12,819 nt of DNA from Candidatus Brevefilum sp. Its GTDB lineage: Bacteria > Chloroflexota > Anaerolineae > Anaerolineales > Anaerolineaceae. The position numbers and the translations under genes were made by a program. Shown piece by piece: positions 1 through 7,666 of the stretch; position 1 is the first letter of the stretch, and every line of letters starts with the position of its first letter. The DNA lies in the NCBI GenBank assembly GCA_007135845.1, contig SLIC01000094.1:1-12819 (forward strand), written 5' to 3'. The notes under the pieces are model-generated. The model saw only the letters and a program-made list of their open reading frames with translations. It was not told the DNA's origin and ran no database searches.

Positions 1-243
1 ATTAATTGCCATTTTGGCAAAAAAGTTTTAAAAAATTGAAACCTAAACTAAGAGACAATGATTCCTGAGTTTGTGGATTGCTTGTTTGAATCTAATTAAA
101 GAAGTTGTGTGGGAAATCATCATGCTGACTAATCGTTCAAGCCAGTCAGCTTAGATACATCACGAACTGTTATCATTTTTGCTGATTGATCTAATTGTGA
201 TTGACTTGTAATCTGGTTCGGATTGAATTTAAGAACTGAAGCG
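1..243. other. AT-rich stretch without a supported gene
   Basis: No reading frame here looks like a real protein. A 5-bp hairpin (TTGCC/GGCAA, about 6-20) sits at the left edge, and a 7-bp inverted repeat lies at 124-150. The stretch is downstream of the minus-strand membrane-protein gene. I could not find a hairpin followed by a T-run on the minus strand, so its terminator is not identified. A 15-codon minus-strand frame at 129-176 begins with residues reminiscent of a MerR-type helix-turn-helix but stops at once; it is discussed under findings. Confidence 0.6.
124..150. repeat. 7-bp perfect inverted repeat
   Basis: GCTGACT (124-130) and AGTCAGC (144-150) are exact reverse complements separated by 13 bases. 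Neither strand has a T-run directly after the stem, so it does not qualify as an intrinsic terminator. It could be a protein-binding site, a weak transcript hairpin or chance. Confidence 0.3.
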
Positions 244-2325
244 TTAGTCTGAAAAACAGAATTGGCCCATCATGTCCTGGTAATCTGCCATCTGATCATA
301 ATCAACCGGGAGGTCTTCCTCAACCACCCTCCACAGGTTGCATATGCGCTCAACAAATAGGTGCGGGACAAATTCAACCACCGTTTCACTGATCTCATAT
401 GCTCGCAAGAGATTATTGCTTCGAAGATATCCTTCAATGAACACAAAGTTTTCAGTGATATCAACCGATTGTCGTTGTACCGTATAAGCAAGATCACCGA
501 GTTCAGCCACCTGCATCCAATCACCACGCTGGGCAGCTAACTCCGCTTTTTGGAAGAACAAACACCAGGATGTGGTCTCTGGCAGGTCAAAAAATGGAAT
601 CTGGGGCATGCCTGCCGTTGCTGGCTCGGTTTGTATGACATTTAGGTTGGAATAGGCCAGTGCAGGTAACATTGCTTGGGGCAGGGACAATGGGTTCCGA
701 TCTGGATGGTTACCATCCAGAACTCGCAAACATGCAGGCGGCTCAAAATGAACGACCAGAATGCGGTCTGTTGAGCTAGAAAACTGAAAAGAGCGCCATT
801 GTTCGTCAATCGGCAGCCCGGATTCCAGGGTAGGCAGTTCTCTACCGAGGCGTACACTTTGGTAAAACATGGCATAATCCAAAATAGGGGTTTTATTTTG
901 TGGTGCGTAAGTCCAGTTCAGCATAGCCGTCAGGGAGTCGTCCTGAAACAGCACGATGGATGGCATATCATTTACCAGCAAAATTGTGCCATTTTCCAAA
1001 CCTGGCGCTCGATACACCAATTGTTGGAAATAACGTTGAACTTCAATCCACTGGTTGCGATAGAAATAACCATTTCTGAAATGCCAACCAATGGATCCAC
1101 CCACCAACAATGCGATGATTCCGGTGGTGATAATTTGCATTGGTCGTAATTTTACCTTTGAAAGAAGGTGTATCAGGGCAGCCGTCAATAAGGCAACCCA
1201 GGGGATAAATGCCAGGGTGAATCGGCTGCGGAAATGGTAGACAATACTCAAATTAAGGTTCACCAGCCAAAACGGCCAACCTGCGAAGCTGATGCCAATC
1301 AGGGCCGTGATAATGGCTGATCTAGCAAAGGATTGTTGGGGTTTGTTATCCTTATCAGGGTTAAATCTGTATGAATTATGGAATTTGAATCTGAGAAACA
1401 AAAAAAAGATACTTATTGAGGATAAGGTTAAGATCAGGTAAGTCCACCAGAAAGTCTGACCATATGAATTTATAGAAAACTGTGGCACTGCATGGCGCCA
1501 CACCACAAAGGTGGCATCAACTACCTGGCTGAGTATGTTTTGCCACCAGCCTAAGTCGGTAAGGCCAATGCTGAGATTTGTTGGCTGATAAGTTGGAAAC
1601 TGGAAAATGAAAACCCGCCAATAGAGGAATCCAAGACTAACCAAGCCATAAGGCGCCAGATGTAGTAAGCTGTGGCGCAATCGCTGTTTGATATCAGGGA
1701 TGTGCTGAGATAATGCCAACCATATGGCAGCAATTCTGACAGCTTCCCAACCCAGGAAGTATTCAATCGTAAATTGGCTTAATGCTGCCGCCAAAACAGC
1801 AGGAAGATGCCAACCCCAAGACTTTAGCCAGCCCCCATTGTTGCTTGTTGTTTGAATCGCTTGCACGGCAGCAATCAACGAGAGTAAGGAGAGTGCCATG
1901 GCTGAGAGGTGGTGGAAATAAGTAAAGGTCTTTGGTTGCCCCAAAAACCCCGGGTAGACAGCAAATAACAGTGCTGCCCATAAAGCTTCCTTTTGATGAA
2001 GCGGCCATACCAGGGAGATAAAGCGCCAGAACAGTACTGCACATAACCAATACAGCAGCAACCCAACAATGTGGTATCCCAGGAGTTGTTCTCCAAGCAG
2101 CCATGTCAGACCGACAAAAACCCAGGCAGAAAATGGGCGATCAGAGGCAACGAAAGCTGGATAACCGCCTGGACCAAAACGCTGGTAGACCAGAGCATAG
2201 GGCAGGTCATCCCAATAGAAACCGAAACTGGGTATCAGCAAGCCATAGGCGAGGATGCAGACCACCAGTAAACTGATCGGTGCCGCTAGGGGTGATTTTA
2301 GTGAAGGTTTGAGTGTTTTCTCCAT
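244..2325 (-). CDS. Multi-spanning membrane protein, GT-C glycosyltransferase-like, with soluble C-terminal region
   Basis: This 693-residue integral membrane protein resembles the GT-C superfamily (GT39/ArnT/PMT-like), whose members transfer sugars from lipid-linked donors on the outer face of the membrane. The first hydrophobic helix (about 15-33) is followed by a WDD motif (residues 38-40), the place where GT-C enzymes carry an acidic pair in their first external loop. Further hydrophobic helices lie at roughly 68-106, 113-127, 138-157, 174-205, 222-242, 292-312, 335-361, 370-389 and 397-415. From about 420 onward the chain is largely soluble. Residues 586-660 look helical and TPR-like (for example AELAAQRGDW). 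The start at 2325 gives a short basic N-terminus before the first helix, but no good Shine-Dalgarno precedes it. It stands alone on this strand, so the substrate cannot be inferred from neighbours. A non-enzymatic membrane protein cannot be excluded. Confidence 0.6.
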   Translation of the reverse strand: MEKTLKPSLKSPLAAPISLLVVCILAYGLLIPSFGFYWDDLPYALVYQRFGPGGYPAFVASDRPFSAWVFVGLTWLLGEQLLGYHIVGLLLYWLCAVLFWRFISLVWPLHQKEALWAALLFAVYPGFLGQPKTFTYFHHLSAMALSLLSLIAAVQAIQTTSNNGGWLKSWGWHLPAVLAAALSQFTIEYFLGWEAVRIAAIWLALSQHIPDIKQRLRHSLLHLAPYGLVSLGFLYWRVFIFQFPTYQPTNLSIGLTDLGWWQNILSQVVDATFVVWRHAVPQFSINSYGQTFWWTYLILTLSSISIFFLFLRFKFHNSYRFNPDKDNKPQQSFARSAIITALIGISFAGWPFWLVNLNLSIVYHFRSRFTLAFIPWVALLTAALIHLLSKVKLRPMQIITTGIIALLVGGSIGWHFRNGYFYRNQWIEVQRYFQQLVYRAPGLENGTILLVNDMPSIVLFQDDSLTAMLNWTYAPQNKTPILDYAMFYQSVRLGRELPTLESGLPIDEQWRSFQFSSSTDRILVVHFEPPACLRVLDGNHPDRNPLSLPQAMLPALAYSNLNVIQTEPATAGMPQIPFFDLPETTSWCLFFQKAELAAQRGDWMQVAELGDLAYTVQRQSVDITENFVFIEGYLRSNNLLRAYEISETVVEFVPHLFVERICNLWRVVEEDLPVDYDQMADYQDMMGQFCFSD

Positions 2326-2547
2326 ACAAGGATCATTTTTTTGATGCTTGAGGCTTAGCTAGGGATATTAACCTGGTTTTCCTGGTGGAATTATGACAAT
2401 AAATATTTCCTGTATATTGTGTTAATTAATTCTCGAAGCATCCACACGAGACAATTCTTGTTAGAATGTAAGGCTTTCGTTTTCTGGCGGGATTTGATGA
2501 GGGGAGACTCAAACCTGGTTGGATTTGATTGGTTTTGATTAAAAAAA

Positions 2548-2620
2548 TACCCTCGGTGCGATTCGAACGCACAACCTACTGCTCCGCAAGCAGTTGCTCT
2601 GTCCATTAAGCTACGAGGGC
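2548..2620 (-). tRNA. tRNA-Arg (anticodon GCG)
   Basis: The minus strand folds into a full 73-base cloverleaf. The acceptor stem is GCCCTCG pairing with CGAGGGT (last pair G-U), with A as discriminator at 2548. The D stem is GCTT/GAGC with GG in its loop. The anticodon stem is ACTGC/GCAGT around the loop TTGCGGA, and the T arm is GTGCG-TTCGAAT-CGCAC. With U33 at the second loop base, the anticodon is GCG, which reads Arg CGC and CGU. CCA is not encoded. Seven T residues follow the 3' end directly (2541-2547) and may help transcription stop. Confidence 0.93.
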
Positions 2621-2636
2621 TCCATACAGAGCTTAA

Positions 2637-2665
2637 ATTCTATTCTATAACCAGGTATGGGTCAA
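2637..2665 (-). promoter_or_regulatory. Sigma-70-type promoter of the tRNA-Arg gene
   Basis: On the minus strand, TTGACC (2665-2660) and TAGAAT (2642-2637) are separated by exactly 17 bases; each differs from the consensus at one position. Transcription would start near 2630, about ten bases before the mature tRNA 5' end at 2620. A second TAGAAT at 2647-2642 is too close to the -35 box to be used with it. Confidence 0.65.
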
Positions 2666-2715
2666 GGGAAATGAGCCTTCGACATATGAAATCTGTTAAT
2701 GAACATAAACAGCAC

Positions 2716-2744
2716 TTGCCAATCCCAATTAAGAGGACTATAAT
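2716..2744 (+). promoter_or_regulatory. Sigma-70-type promoter of the FmdB-like gene
   Basis: TTGCCA (2716-2721) and a perfect TATAAT (2739-2744) are 17 bases apart. The predicted start near 2751 gives a leader of about 20 bases before the ATG at 2774. This is the best promoter match in the window. Confidence 0.7.
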
Positions 2745-2773
2745 TTTTTAGGTCATTTATCAGGAAGAATGTT

Positions 2774-3070
2774 ATGCCTACGTATACTTATCATTGTGAT
2801 AATTGTGGTGTTCGGTTCGATCAGTATCAGAAATTCACCGAAGAGCACCTTGTGATTTGCCCGGAGTGTACTGAACCTGCCTTGCGTAAGGTTTATCAGC
2901 CGGTCGGTATCGTCTTTAAGGGCAAGGGTTTTTACGCGACGGACAACCGTTCTCCATCGGGTCAATCCTATCATTCTGAAAAAGAAGATTCAGGAAAAAA
3001 AGACACTGAAAATAAGGCTGATAAAAAAGCCGATACCAAGACTGAAAAAAGTACAACCACAGAAAAGTAA
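2774..3070 (+). CDS. FmdB-family zinc-ribbon protein
   Basis: This 98-residue protein matches the FmdB/CxxC_CxxC_SSSS family of small putative regulatory proteins. It opens with the typical MPTYTYHCDNCG, and two metal-binding pairs are visible: C8/C11 and C29/C32 (CPEC), which should hold one zinc ion. The family core continues to about residue 58, where GKGFYATD is the usual end of the domain. Residues 69-98 form a very hydrophilic tail rich in Lys, Glu, Asp and Thr that is probably disordered. The name comes from a gene linked to formamidase/amidase expression in Methylophilus; the biochemical role of most members is unknown. The start is supported by AGGAAG at 2762-2767. The gene has its own promoter and terminator, so it is probably monocistronic. 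Confidence 0.85.
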   Translation: MPTYTYHCDNCGVRFDQYQKFTEEHLVICPECTEPALRKVYQPVGIVFKGKGFYATDNRSPSGQSYHSEKEDSGKKDTENKADKKADTKTEKSTTTEK

Positions 3071-3089
3071 TTACACCAAATTACGTGCA

Positions 3090-3120
3090 AAGGGTTGCTT
3101 CACACAGCAGCCCTTTTTTA
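3090..3120 (+). terminator. Intrinsic terminator after the FmdB-like gene
   Basis: AAGGGTTGCT (3090-3099) pairs with AGCAGCCCTT (3106-3115) through ten base pairs including one G-U, with a 6-base loop. It runs directly into a T-tract (3114-3119). It lies 20 bases after the stop codon and should separate this gene from the polysaccharide genes. Confidence 0.85.
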
Positions 3121-3319
3121 TTTAAAAATGTTAAATAATATCTTGACGCTGAGCCTGCAGTCCTGTTTTTGGTTTATTATCGCAGAGATGTCGGTGCTGG
3201 ACGTTAATTTTTGGGTTATCGTTTTTGTTTTGAGATATGGTGTTTTTCAGCCCATGGCTGGCGAAGTGGATAATGTTGTCCTGAAGAAATGTATGCCTCT
3301 GTTTTTCTTGGGTTTGCGC

Positions 3320-3325
3320 TATAAT
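3320..3325 (+). promoter_or_regulatory. Possible -10 box before the two-domain oxidoreductase gene
   Basis: A perfect TATAAT lies about 40 bases before the ATG at 3363, in the spacer after the terminator, where a new promoter is expected. No recognisable -35 hexamer lies 15-19 bases upstream and there is no extended -10 TGN. The promoter may therefore depend on an activator, or the match may be chance. The rest of the 3121-3362 spacer holds open frames on both strands that I judge non-coding. Confidence 0.35.
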
Positions 3326-3362
3326 CGTACTATCACCAAGATATATTGAAGAGTCTAATCTT

Positions 3363-5525
3363 ATGAAACAATTACTGCAAAACATGAAAACAGGTCAGGC
3401 CCTCGTAGAGGATGTGCCGATTCCCCACCCGGGAAACAATATGGCCCTGATCCAGACAGCCAATTCCCTCGTCTCAGCTGGAACAGAACGTATGCTGGTA
3501 TCCTTTGCCAAGCAGGGTCTGGTCGGCAAAGCCCGCTCTCGCCCGGACCTGGTGAGCGAGGTACTAAATAAAGCTCGTCGAGAAGGGTTATTAACCACTT
3601 TCGACGCTGCGATGAACAAGCTGGACCAGCCGTTGGCATTAGGATACGCTTCTGCTGGCACCATTGTCAAGACCAGACCAGGGTTGAAGGGATTCCGGAC
3701 AGGGGACCGGGTGGCTTGTGCTGGAGGTGGGTATGCTGTCCACGCTGAATTTGTGGCTGTACCGCAGAACCTGATGGTGCCCATTCCCGACAATGTTGAT
3801 TTTGAGCAGGCAGCGTTCACAACAATTGGCGCGATTGCCATGCAGGGATTCCGGCTGGCAGACGTACAGGTGGGTGCCCGGATTGGTGTAATTGGCCTGG
3901 GCTTGCTTGGACTGATTACCGTGGGGATTGGCCGTGCTGCTGGCTGCCAGGTGTTGGGTGTGGATATTGACCCGGCGCGTGTTGATCTGGCACTGCAGAT
4001 GGGCGCTCAAAAAGCCGTCACACGGGACCAGGCTGTTGAAGCTGTAGAGGCCTTTGCCCAGGACAGGGGGCTTGATGCGGTGCTGATCTGTGCGGACACA
4101 ACTGAAAATGACCCAGTTGAATTAGCCGGCGCGATCGCACGTGACCGAGCCAATGTCGTCATCGTTGGTGCTGTTGGGATGGCTGTGCCGCGCAAGCCCT
4201 ATTTCGAAAAGGAATTGAACTTAATTGTTTCCCGCTCATATGGTCCGGGTCGATATGACCCGGGTTATGAAGAAAAAGGTCAGGATTATCCCATTGGGTA
4301 TGTGCGCTGGACAGAAGGCCGTAATATGGAATCCATTTTGGCATTGATGGAAGAGGGTAAGCTGGATGTCGGTCCATTGATCACCCACCGGGTGCCCATT
4401 GATGAGGGGCAGCGCGCCTATGAAATCATCACTGGTAAGGAGCCTTATATAGGTGTGTTACTGACCTATGAACATCATCCGTTACCCAAGGAGAAACGGA
4501 TTCCTAACTTGCAAGCGCCAGCAGTACGGGTTAATCCTGGCGAAATCCTGGCATTAGGTGTGTTAGGCGCCGGGAATTATGCCCTGTCAACCTTCTTGCC
4601 GGTGATCAAAAAGGTGGGCGGTATTGCACCGGTTGGGATTGTGTCTGCCTCCGGCGTCAGCGCTCAACATGCTGCCAAGCGTTATGGTTTTGGATTCTCT
4701 GCCAGTGAGCCGGAATCCATCCTGGATGATCCTGCCATAAACCTGGTTGCCATTCTAACCCGCCATGATCTTCATTCTCAGCAAATCTTGAGCGCCTTGC
4801 AAGCGGGTAAGCATGTTTACTGTGAAAAACCACTGGCGATCAATATAGAGGAACTGGTTCAAATCACCAATGCGCTGCAAGAAGAGGAGCAGCCTTTGCT
4901 GGCTCTCGGGTTTAACCGCCGATTTGCCCCCCTCGCAGTGGCTATGAAAGCCTTCATCGAACAACGACAGGAACCGCTGTATGCCCACTACCGGGTAAAT
5001 GCCAATGTCCTCCCCAAGGAACATTGGTTAATAGATCCCAAAGTTGGTGGTGGACGTATCGTTGGTGAGAGCTGCCACTTCATTGATTTCCTGACTTTCC
5101 TGGTTGGTGAAAACCCTGTTGAAGTTACGACCATGGGTTTGCCGGACAATGGTAAATACAGTGAAGATAATGTGGTGATGACCTTTCGATTCCCCGATCA
5201 ATCGCTGGGCATGGTGAGTTACCTGGCAAATGGGGATAAATCCTATCCGAAGGAGTACGTGGAAGTGTTCAGCGGCGGTCAGATTGCCGTTCTACACGAC
5301 TGGCGAACGCTCGAGCTGGTTTCAAAGGGTCGCCGAAAGGTCAAACGCCATGCCACACGGCAGGACAAAGGACACAAAAACGCCTGGCAGACTTTCCTTG
5401 AGGCTGTTCAGGGGGATAAAGCCCCCCCAATTCCTTATGAGCAGTTGATTGGAGTTGCCCACGCCAGTTTTGCAGCGGTCGAATCATTACGCAGCAGCAA
5501 GCCTGTTCAGATCACCTGGGAATAA
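3363..5525 (+). CDS. Two-domain oxidoreductase (MDR alcohol dehydrogenase-like + Gfo/Idh/MocA)
   Basis: This 720-residue protein fuses two NAD(P)-dependent dehydrogenase modules. Residues 1 to about 370 are a medium-chain (zinc alcohol dehydrogenase-like) reductase with a Rossmann nucleotide motif GLGLLG (178-183). Residues about 395-720 are a Gfo/Idh/MocA oxidoreductase with nucleotide motif GVLGAGNY (399-406), the family EKP motif (488-490) and a GGGRIVGESCHFIDF segment (562-576) carrying the usual active-site histidine. The first half lacks the usual zinc ligands: SAGTER (38-43) stands where CGTD is normal, and LGYASAGT replaces the GHE motif. It is therefore probably not a classical zinc alcohol dehydrogenase. 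The same domain order is known in the 'bi-domain-containing oxidoreductase' group of surface-polysaccharide loci; the substrate, presumably a sugar nucleotide, is not established. The start at 3363 is preceded by a weak GAAGAG. Confidence 0.88.
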   Translation: MKQLLQNMKTGQALVEDVPIPHPGNNMALIQTANSLVSAGTERMLVSFAKQGLVGKARSRPDLVSEVLNKARREGLLTTFDAAMNKLDQPLALGYASAGTIVKTRPGLKGFRTGDRVACAGGGYAVHAEFVAVPQNLMVPIPDNVDFEQAAFTTIGAIAMQGFRLADVQVGARIGVIGLGLLGLITVGIGRAAGCQVLGVDIDPARVDLALQMGAQKAVTRDQAVEAVEAFAQDRGLDAVLICADTTENDPVELAGAIARDRANVVIVGAVGMAVPRKPYFEKELNLIVSRSYGPGRYDPGYEEKGQDYPIGYVRWTEGRNMESILALMEEGKLDVGPLITHRVPIDEGQRAYEIITGKEPYIGVLLTYEHHPLPKEKRIPNLQAPAVRVNPGEILALGVLGAGNYALSTFLPVIKKVGGIAPVGIVSASGVSAQHAAKRYGFGFSASEPESILDDPAINLVAILTRHDLHSQQILSALQAGKHVYCEKPLAINIEELVQITNALQEEEQPLLALGFNRRFAPLAVAMKAFIEQRQEPLYAHYRVNANVLPKEHWLIDPKVGGGRIVGESCHFIDFLTFLVGENPVEVTTMGLPDNGKYSEDNVVMTFRFPDQSLGMVSYLANGDKSYPKEYVEVFSGGQIAVLHDWRTLELVSKGRRKVKRHATRQDKGHKNAWQTFLEAVQGDKAPPIPYEQLIGVAHASFAAVESLRSSKPVQITWE

Positions 5526-5550
5526 GTTGTTTGCTGTCCGCTTTCTGGTC

Positions 5551-5569
5551 TGATCCGTTGTCAGGATCA
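5551..5569 (+). repeat. Small hairpin between the oxidoreductase and heparinase-like genes
   Basis: TGATCC (5551-5556) and GGATCA (5564-5569) are exact complements around a 7-base loop. There is no T-run directly after, so it is unlikely to end transcription. It may stabilise mRNA or be chance. The 82-base spacer contains no gene and no obvious promoter, consistent with the two genes sharing a transcript. Confidence 0.3.
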
Positions 5570-5607
5570 AAGCCCGCCTTAGAGCAGTTTTTTGTGCAGA
5601 CAATAAA

Positions 5608-7512
5608 ATGAACCCAATGTCCAAATTGATCAAAGCCATTCGTGATCTTGGCCCAGCCAAGCTGTGGCTTTTTGCGTTGTACCAGGTCGGGTTGCGCAGC
5701 GGGCATTACCGGCGGATGACTCCCAGCAGCAGGGATCCTTATAACGTCACACCCGAGCTGCCCCCTTACAGCCGCTTTCCCCAGGTCAGCCTATCCCAGA
5801 TTGAACAGGCGCGATCTGCAGGTGATGAAATCTGCCGGGGATATGTTCGTTTATTTGGCGGAGAACCGGTGCCCCTCAACCTGAATATGGGTGCTTCTTC
5901 TCAGCACTGGACGCTTCTTGAAAGAATCCCACCTGAGACAGATATCAAACTTATCTGGGAACCTGCCCGTTTCGGTTGGGCGGTAACCCTGGCACGGGCA
6001 TATGCTTACAGCGGAGACCCGGTTTATGCCGAGACCTTCTGGGAGAAGACTCTTAAGTTTCTAAGCGCCCATCCGCCCAACCTTGGACGACATTGGCAGT
6101 CTGCCCAGGAGGTTGCCATCCGCTTGATGGTATGGGTTTTCTGTGACCGGGTATTAGCGAATGCACCATCCTCGATTGTGGAACACCGTCAGCAATTATG
6201 GCAGGCGATAGCCGAGCATGCAGCTCGCATCCCGAGCACCCTGGTCTATGCCCGGGCGCAAAATAACAACCATCTGCTGGCAGAAGCAGCCGGGTTGTAT
6301 ACGGCTGGGATTTACCTTCCGTCCCATCCACAGGCAAAGCAATGGCGCAAATTGGGCTGGCATTGGTTAAATAAGGGATTCCAGGATCAGATCACAGAAT
6401 TTGGCACCTATGTTCAGCACAGCGTTAATTATCACCGCTTGATGCTTCAATTGGCTGTGTATGTTGACCATCTAAGACGTGAAGTTGGTGATGTCAATTG
6501 GCCGGAGCAGACATTGGCACGCCTGGCTGCGGCCACCCGCTGGTTGTGGGCACTAACTGACTCGGAAAACGGTAAGGCGCCCAACCTCGGTGCCAATGAT
6601 GGTGCGTATCTGTTCCCATTGTCCGCTCAGCCCTGGGAGGATTATCGACCTGTTGTGAGTGCAGCAGGGCGTGCTTTTTTAGGACAGGAAATATATGACA
6701 AAAAACCGCTGACTGAAATGGCGGCATGGTTTAACCTCAGCGAATATAGCGCAGAAGACCTGACCCAACCCCAAACAACGGATATCTTGCGAGTTGAATC
6801 TGGTCAGGGGCGCGGCTATCTGAGGGCAGCGCAATTCTTTGATCGGCCCTCGCATGCAGATCAACTGCACGTTGACCTATGGTGGCGCGGGGTTAATGTT
6901 GCACTTGACCCGGGTACTTACCAGTACAACGCAGCGCCGCCCTGGGATAACGCTCTGGTGAGCAGCATGGTTCATAACATAGTGGTGGTGGACAGGCAGG
7001 AGCAGATGTCCCCGGTGGGGCGCTTCCTGTGGTTGGACTGGGCACAGTCGGAGGTGTTGGCACATGAAGTGAATCAGGAGGGTCATTTAGCCTGGGTGAG
7101 TGCCGAACACAATGGTTATCGTAAGCTAGGTGTTTTCCACCAGCGAAAACTGAGTGCAATTGCAAGGGGATGGTTGGTGAACGATACCATTCGGCCTATG
7201 GGAAAGCCAGAGGGGAATGAACACGAGGTACAGGTAAGATGGCTGCTGCCAGACTGGGACTGGACTTTTGACTCACAGGACTCGCTGCACCTGGTTGGCC
7301 CCGATTTCTCATTGCAGTTGAAGATAGAGGGGGCAGAAAGCTTCACCCTTATCAGGGCCGGGGAGAGTCTCTACGGAAAGATCATCCCAGAACCAACCTG
7401 GGGATGGTGGTCGCCGACTTATGGTGTCAAAGTACCAGCCTTACTGCTGGTTGGATCACGGACTGCTAAGCTCCCACTAGAAATGAAATCTACCTGGCGG
7501 TTTTCTAATTAG
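5608..7512 (+). CDS. Heparinase II/III-family protein (putative polysaccharide lyase)
   Basis: This 634-residue protein has the two-part architecture of the heparinase II/III and alginate-lyase families, which cleave uronic acid-containing polysaccharides by beta-elimination. An alpha-helical toroid spans about residues 60-350 and contains NNNHLLAE (219-226) and QHSVNYHR (270-277), the sites that carry the catalytic Asn/His and Tyr in characterised relatives. A beta-sandwich domain spans about 395-620 and contains HADQLHVDLWW (416-426) and VHN (455-457), which carry the family's conserved histidines. No export signal is evident: the N-terminus has only a short hydrophobic patch (about 19-29). 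Such proteins sit beside two-domain oxidoreductases and WbuB-like transferases in capsule and O-antigen loci, where their role is unclear. No Shine-Dalgarno precedes ATG 5608; ATG 5617 is an alternative, and an in-frame stop just upstream excludes a longer form. Confidence 0.85.
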   Translation: MNPMSKLIKAIRDLGPAKLWLFALYQVGLRSGHYRRMTPSSRDPYNVTPELPPYSRFPQVSLSQIEQARSAGDEICRGYVRLFGGEPVPLNLNMGASSQHWTLLERIPPETDIKLIWEPARFGWAVTLARAYAYSGDPVYAETFWEKTLKFLSAHPPNLGRHWQSAQEVAIRLMVWVFCDRVLANAPSSIVEHRQQLWQAIAEHAARIPSTLVYARAQNNNHLLAEAAGLYTAGIYLPSHPQAKQWRKLGWHWLNKGFQDQITEFGTYVQHSVNYHRLMLQLAVYVDHLRREVGDVNWPEQTLARLAAATRWLWALTDSENGKAPNLGANDGAYLFPLSAQPWEDYRPVVSAAGRAFLGQEIYDKKPLTEMAAWFNLSEYSAEDLTQPQTTDILRVESGQGRGYLRAAQFFDRPSHADQLHVDLWWRGVNVALDPGTYQYNAAPPWDNALVSSMVHNIVVVDRQEQMSPVGRFLWLDWAQSEVLAHEVNQEGHLAWVSAEHNGYRKLGVFHQRKLSAIARGWLVNDTIRPMGKPEGNEHEVQVRWLLPDWDWTFDSQDSLHLVGPDFSLQLKIEGAESFTLIRAGESLYGKIIPEPTWGWWSPTYGVKVPALLLVGSRTAKLPLEMKSTWRFSN

Positions 7513-7666
7513 GGCAGGATTTGCATTCTGGTAGCGGGGAGTGGGGGATCTGTTTTGTCAAATTCTCTTTGGATTTTGGGGTGTGAAAAGACAGCCATTT
7601 TGTTTAATTGAGGATCATTTTAAAGGAAAACACACCTTTTTAATATTCGAGTAAAATGTTAACAAT

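Noticed and set aside
1..26. TTGCC/GGCAA hairpin at the left edge as terminator for the minus-strand gene
   Set aside because: The A/T run lies on the wrong side: on the minus strand the T-run precedes the stem, and it is more than 200 bases from the stop codon.
2365..2399. TTGTCA and TAATAT on the minus strand as promoter of the membrane-protein gene
   Set aside because: The spacing is 23 bases, well outside the usual 16-19, and no better pair was found.
2370..2657. Three AACCTGGTT-like near-palindromes (2370-2378, 2512-2520, 2649-2657 in inverted form) around the tRNA
   Set aside because: Short, with irregular spacing, one copy imperfect, and similar strings occur inside coding sequence. 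I cannot separate it from chance, and there is no integrase to suggest an attachment site.
3095..3385. Overlapping 84-residue open frames on both strands in the spacer before the oxidoreductase gene
   Set aside because: They start inside the terminator or overlap the next gene, have no ribosome site, and their translations resemble no family; the two strands shadow each other.
3395..3841. 148-residue minus-strand open frame inside the oxidoreductase gene
   Set aside because: Antisense shadow of a well-supported domain, without a family resemblance or ribosome site.
7622..7643. Hairpin AAAGG/CCTTT with T residues after the heparinase-like gene, considered as a terminator
   Set aside because: Only a 5-bp stem with two G-C pairs and an 8-base loop; too weak to call.
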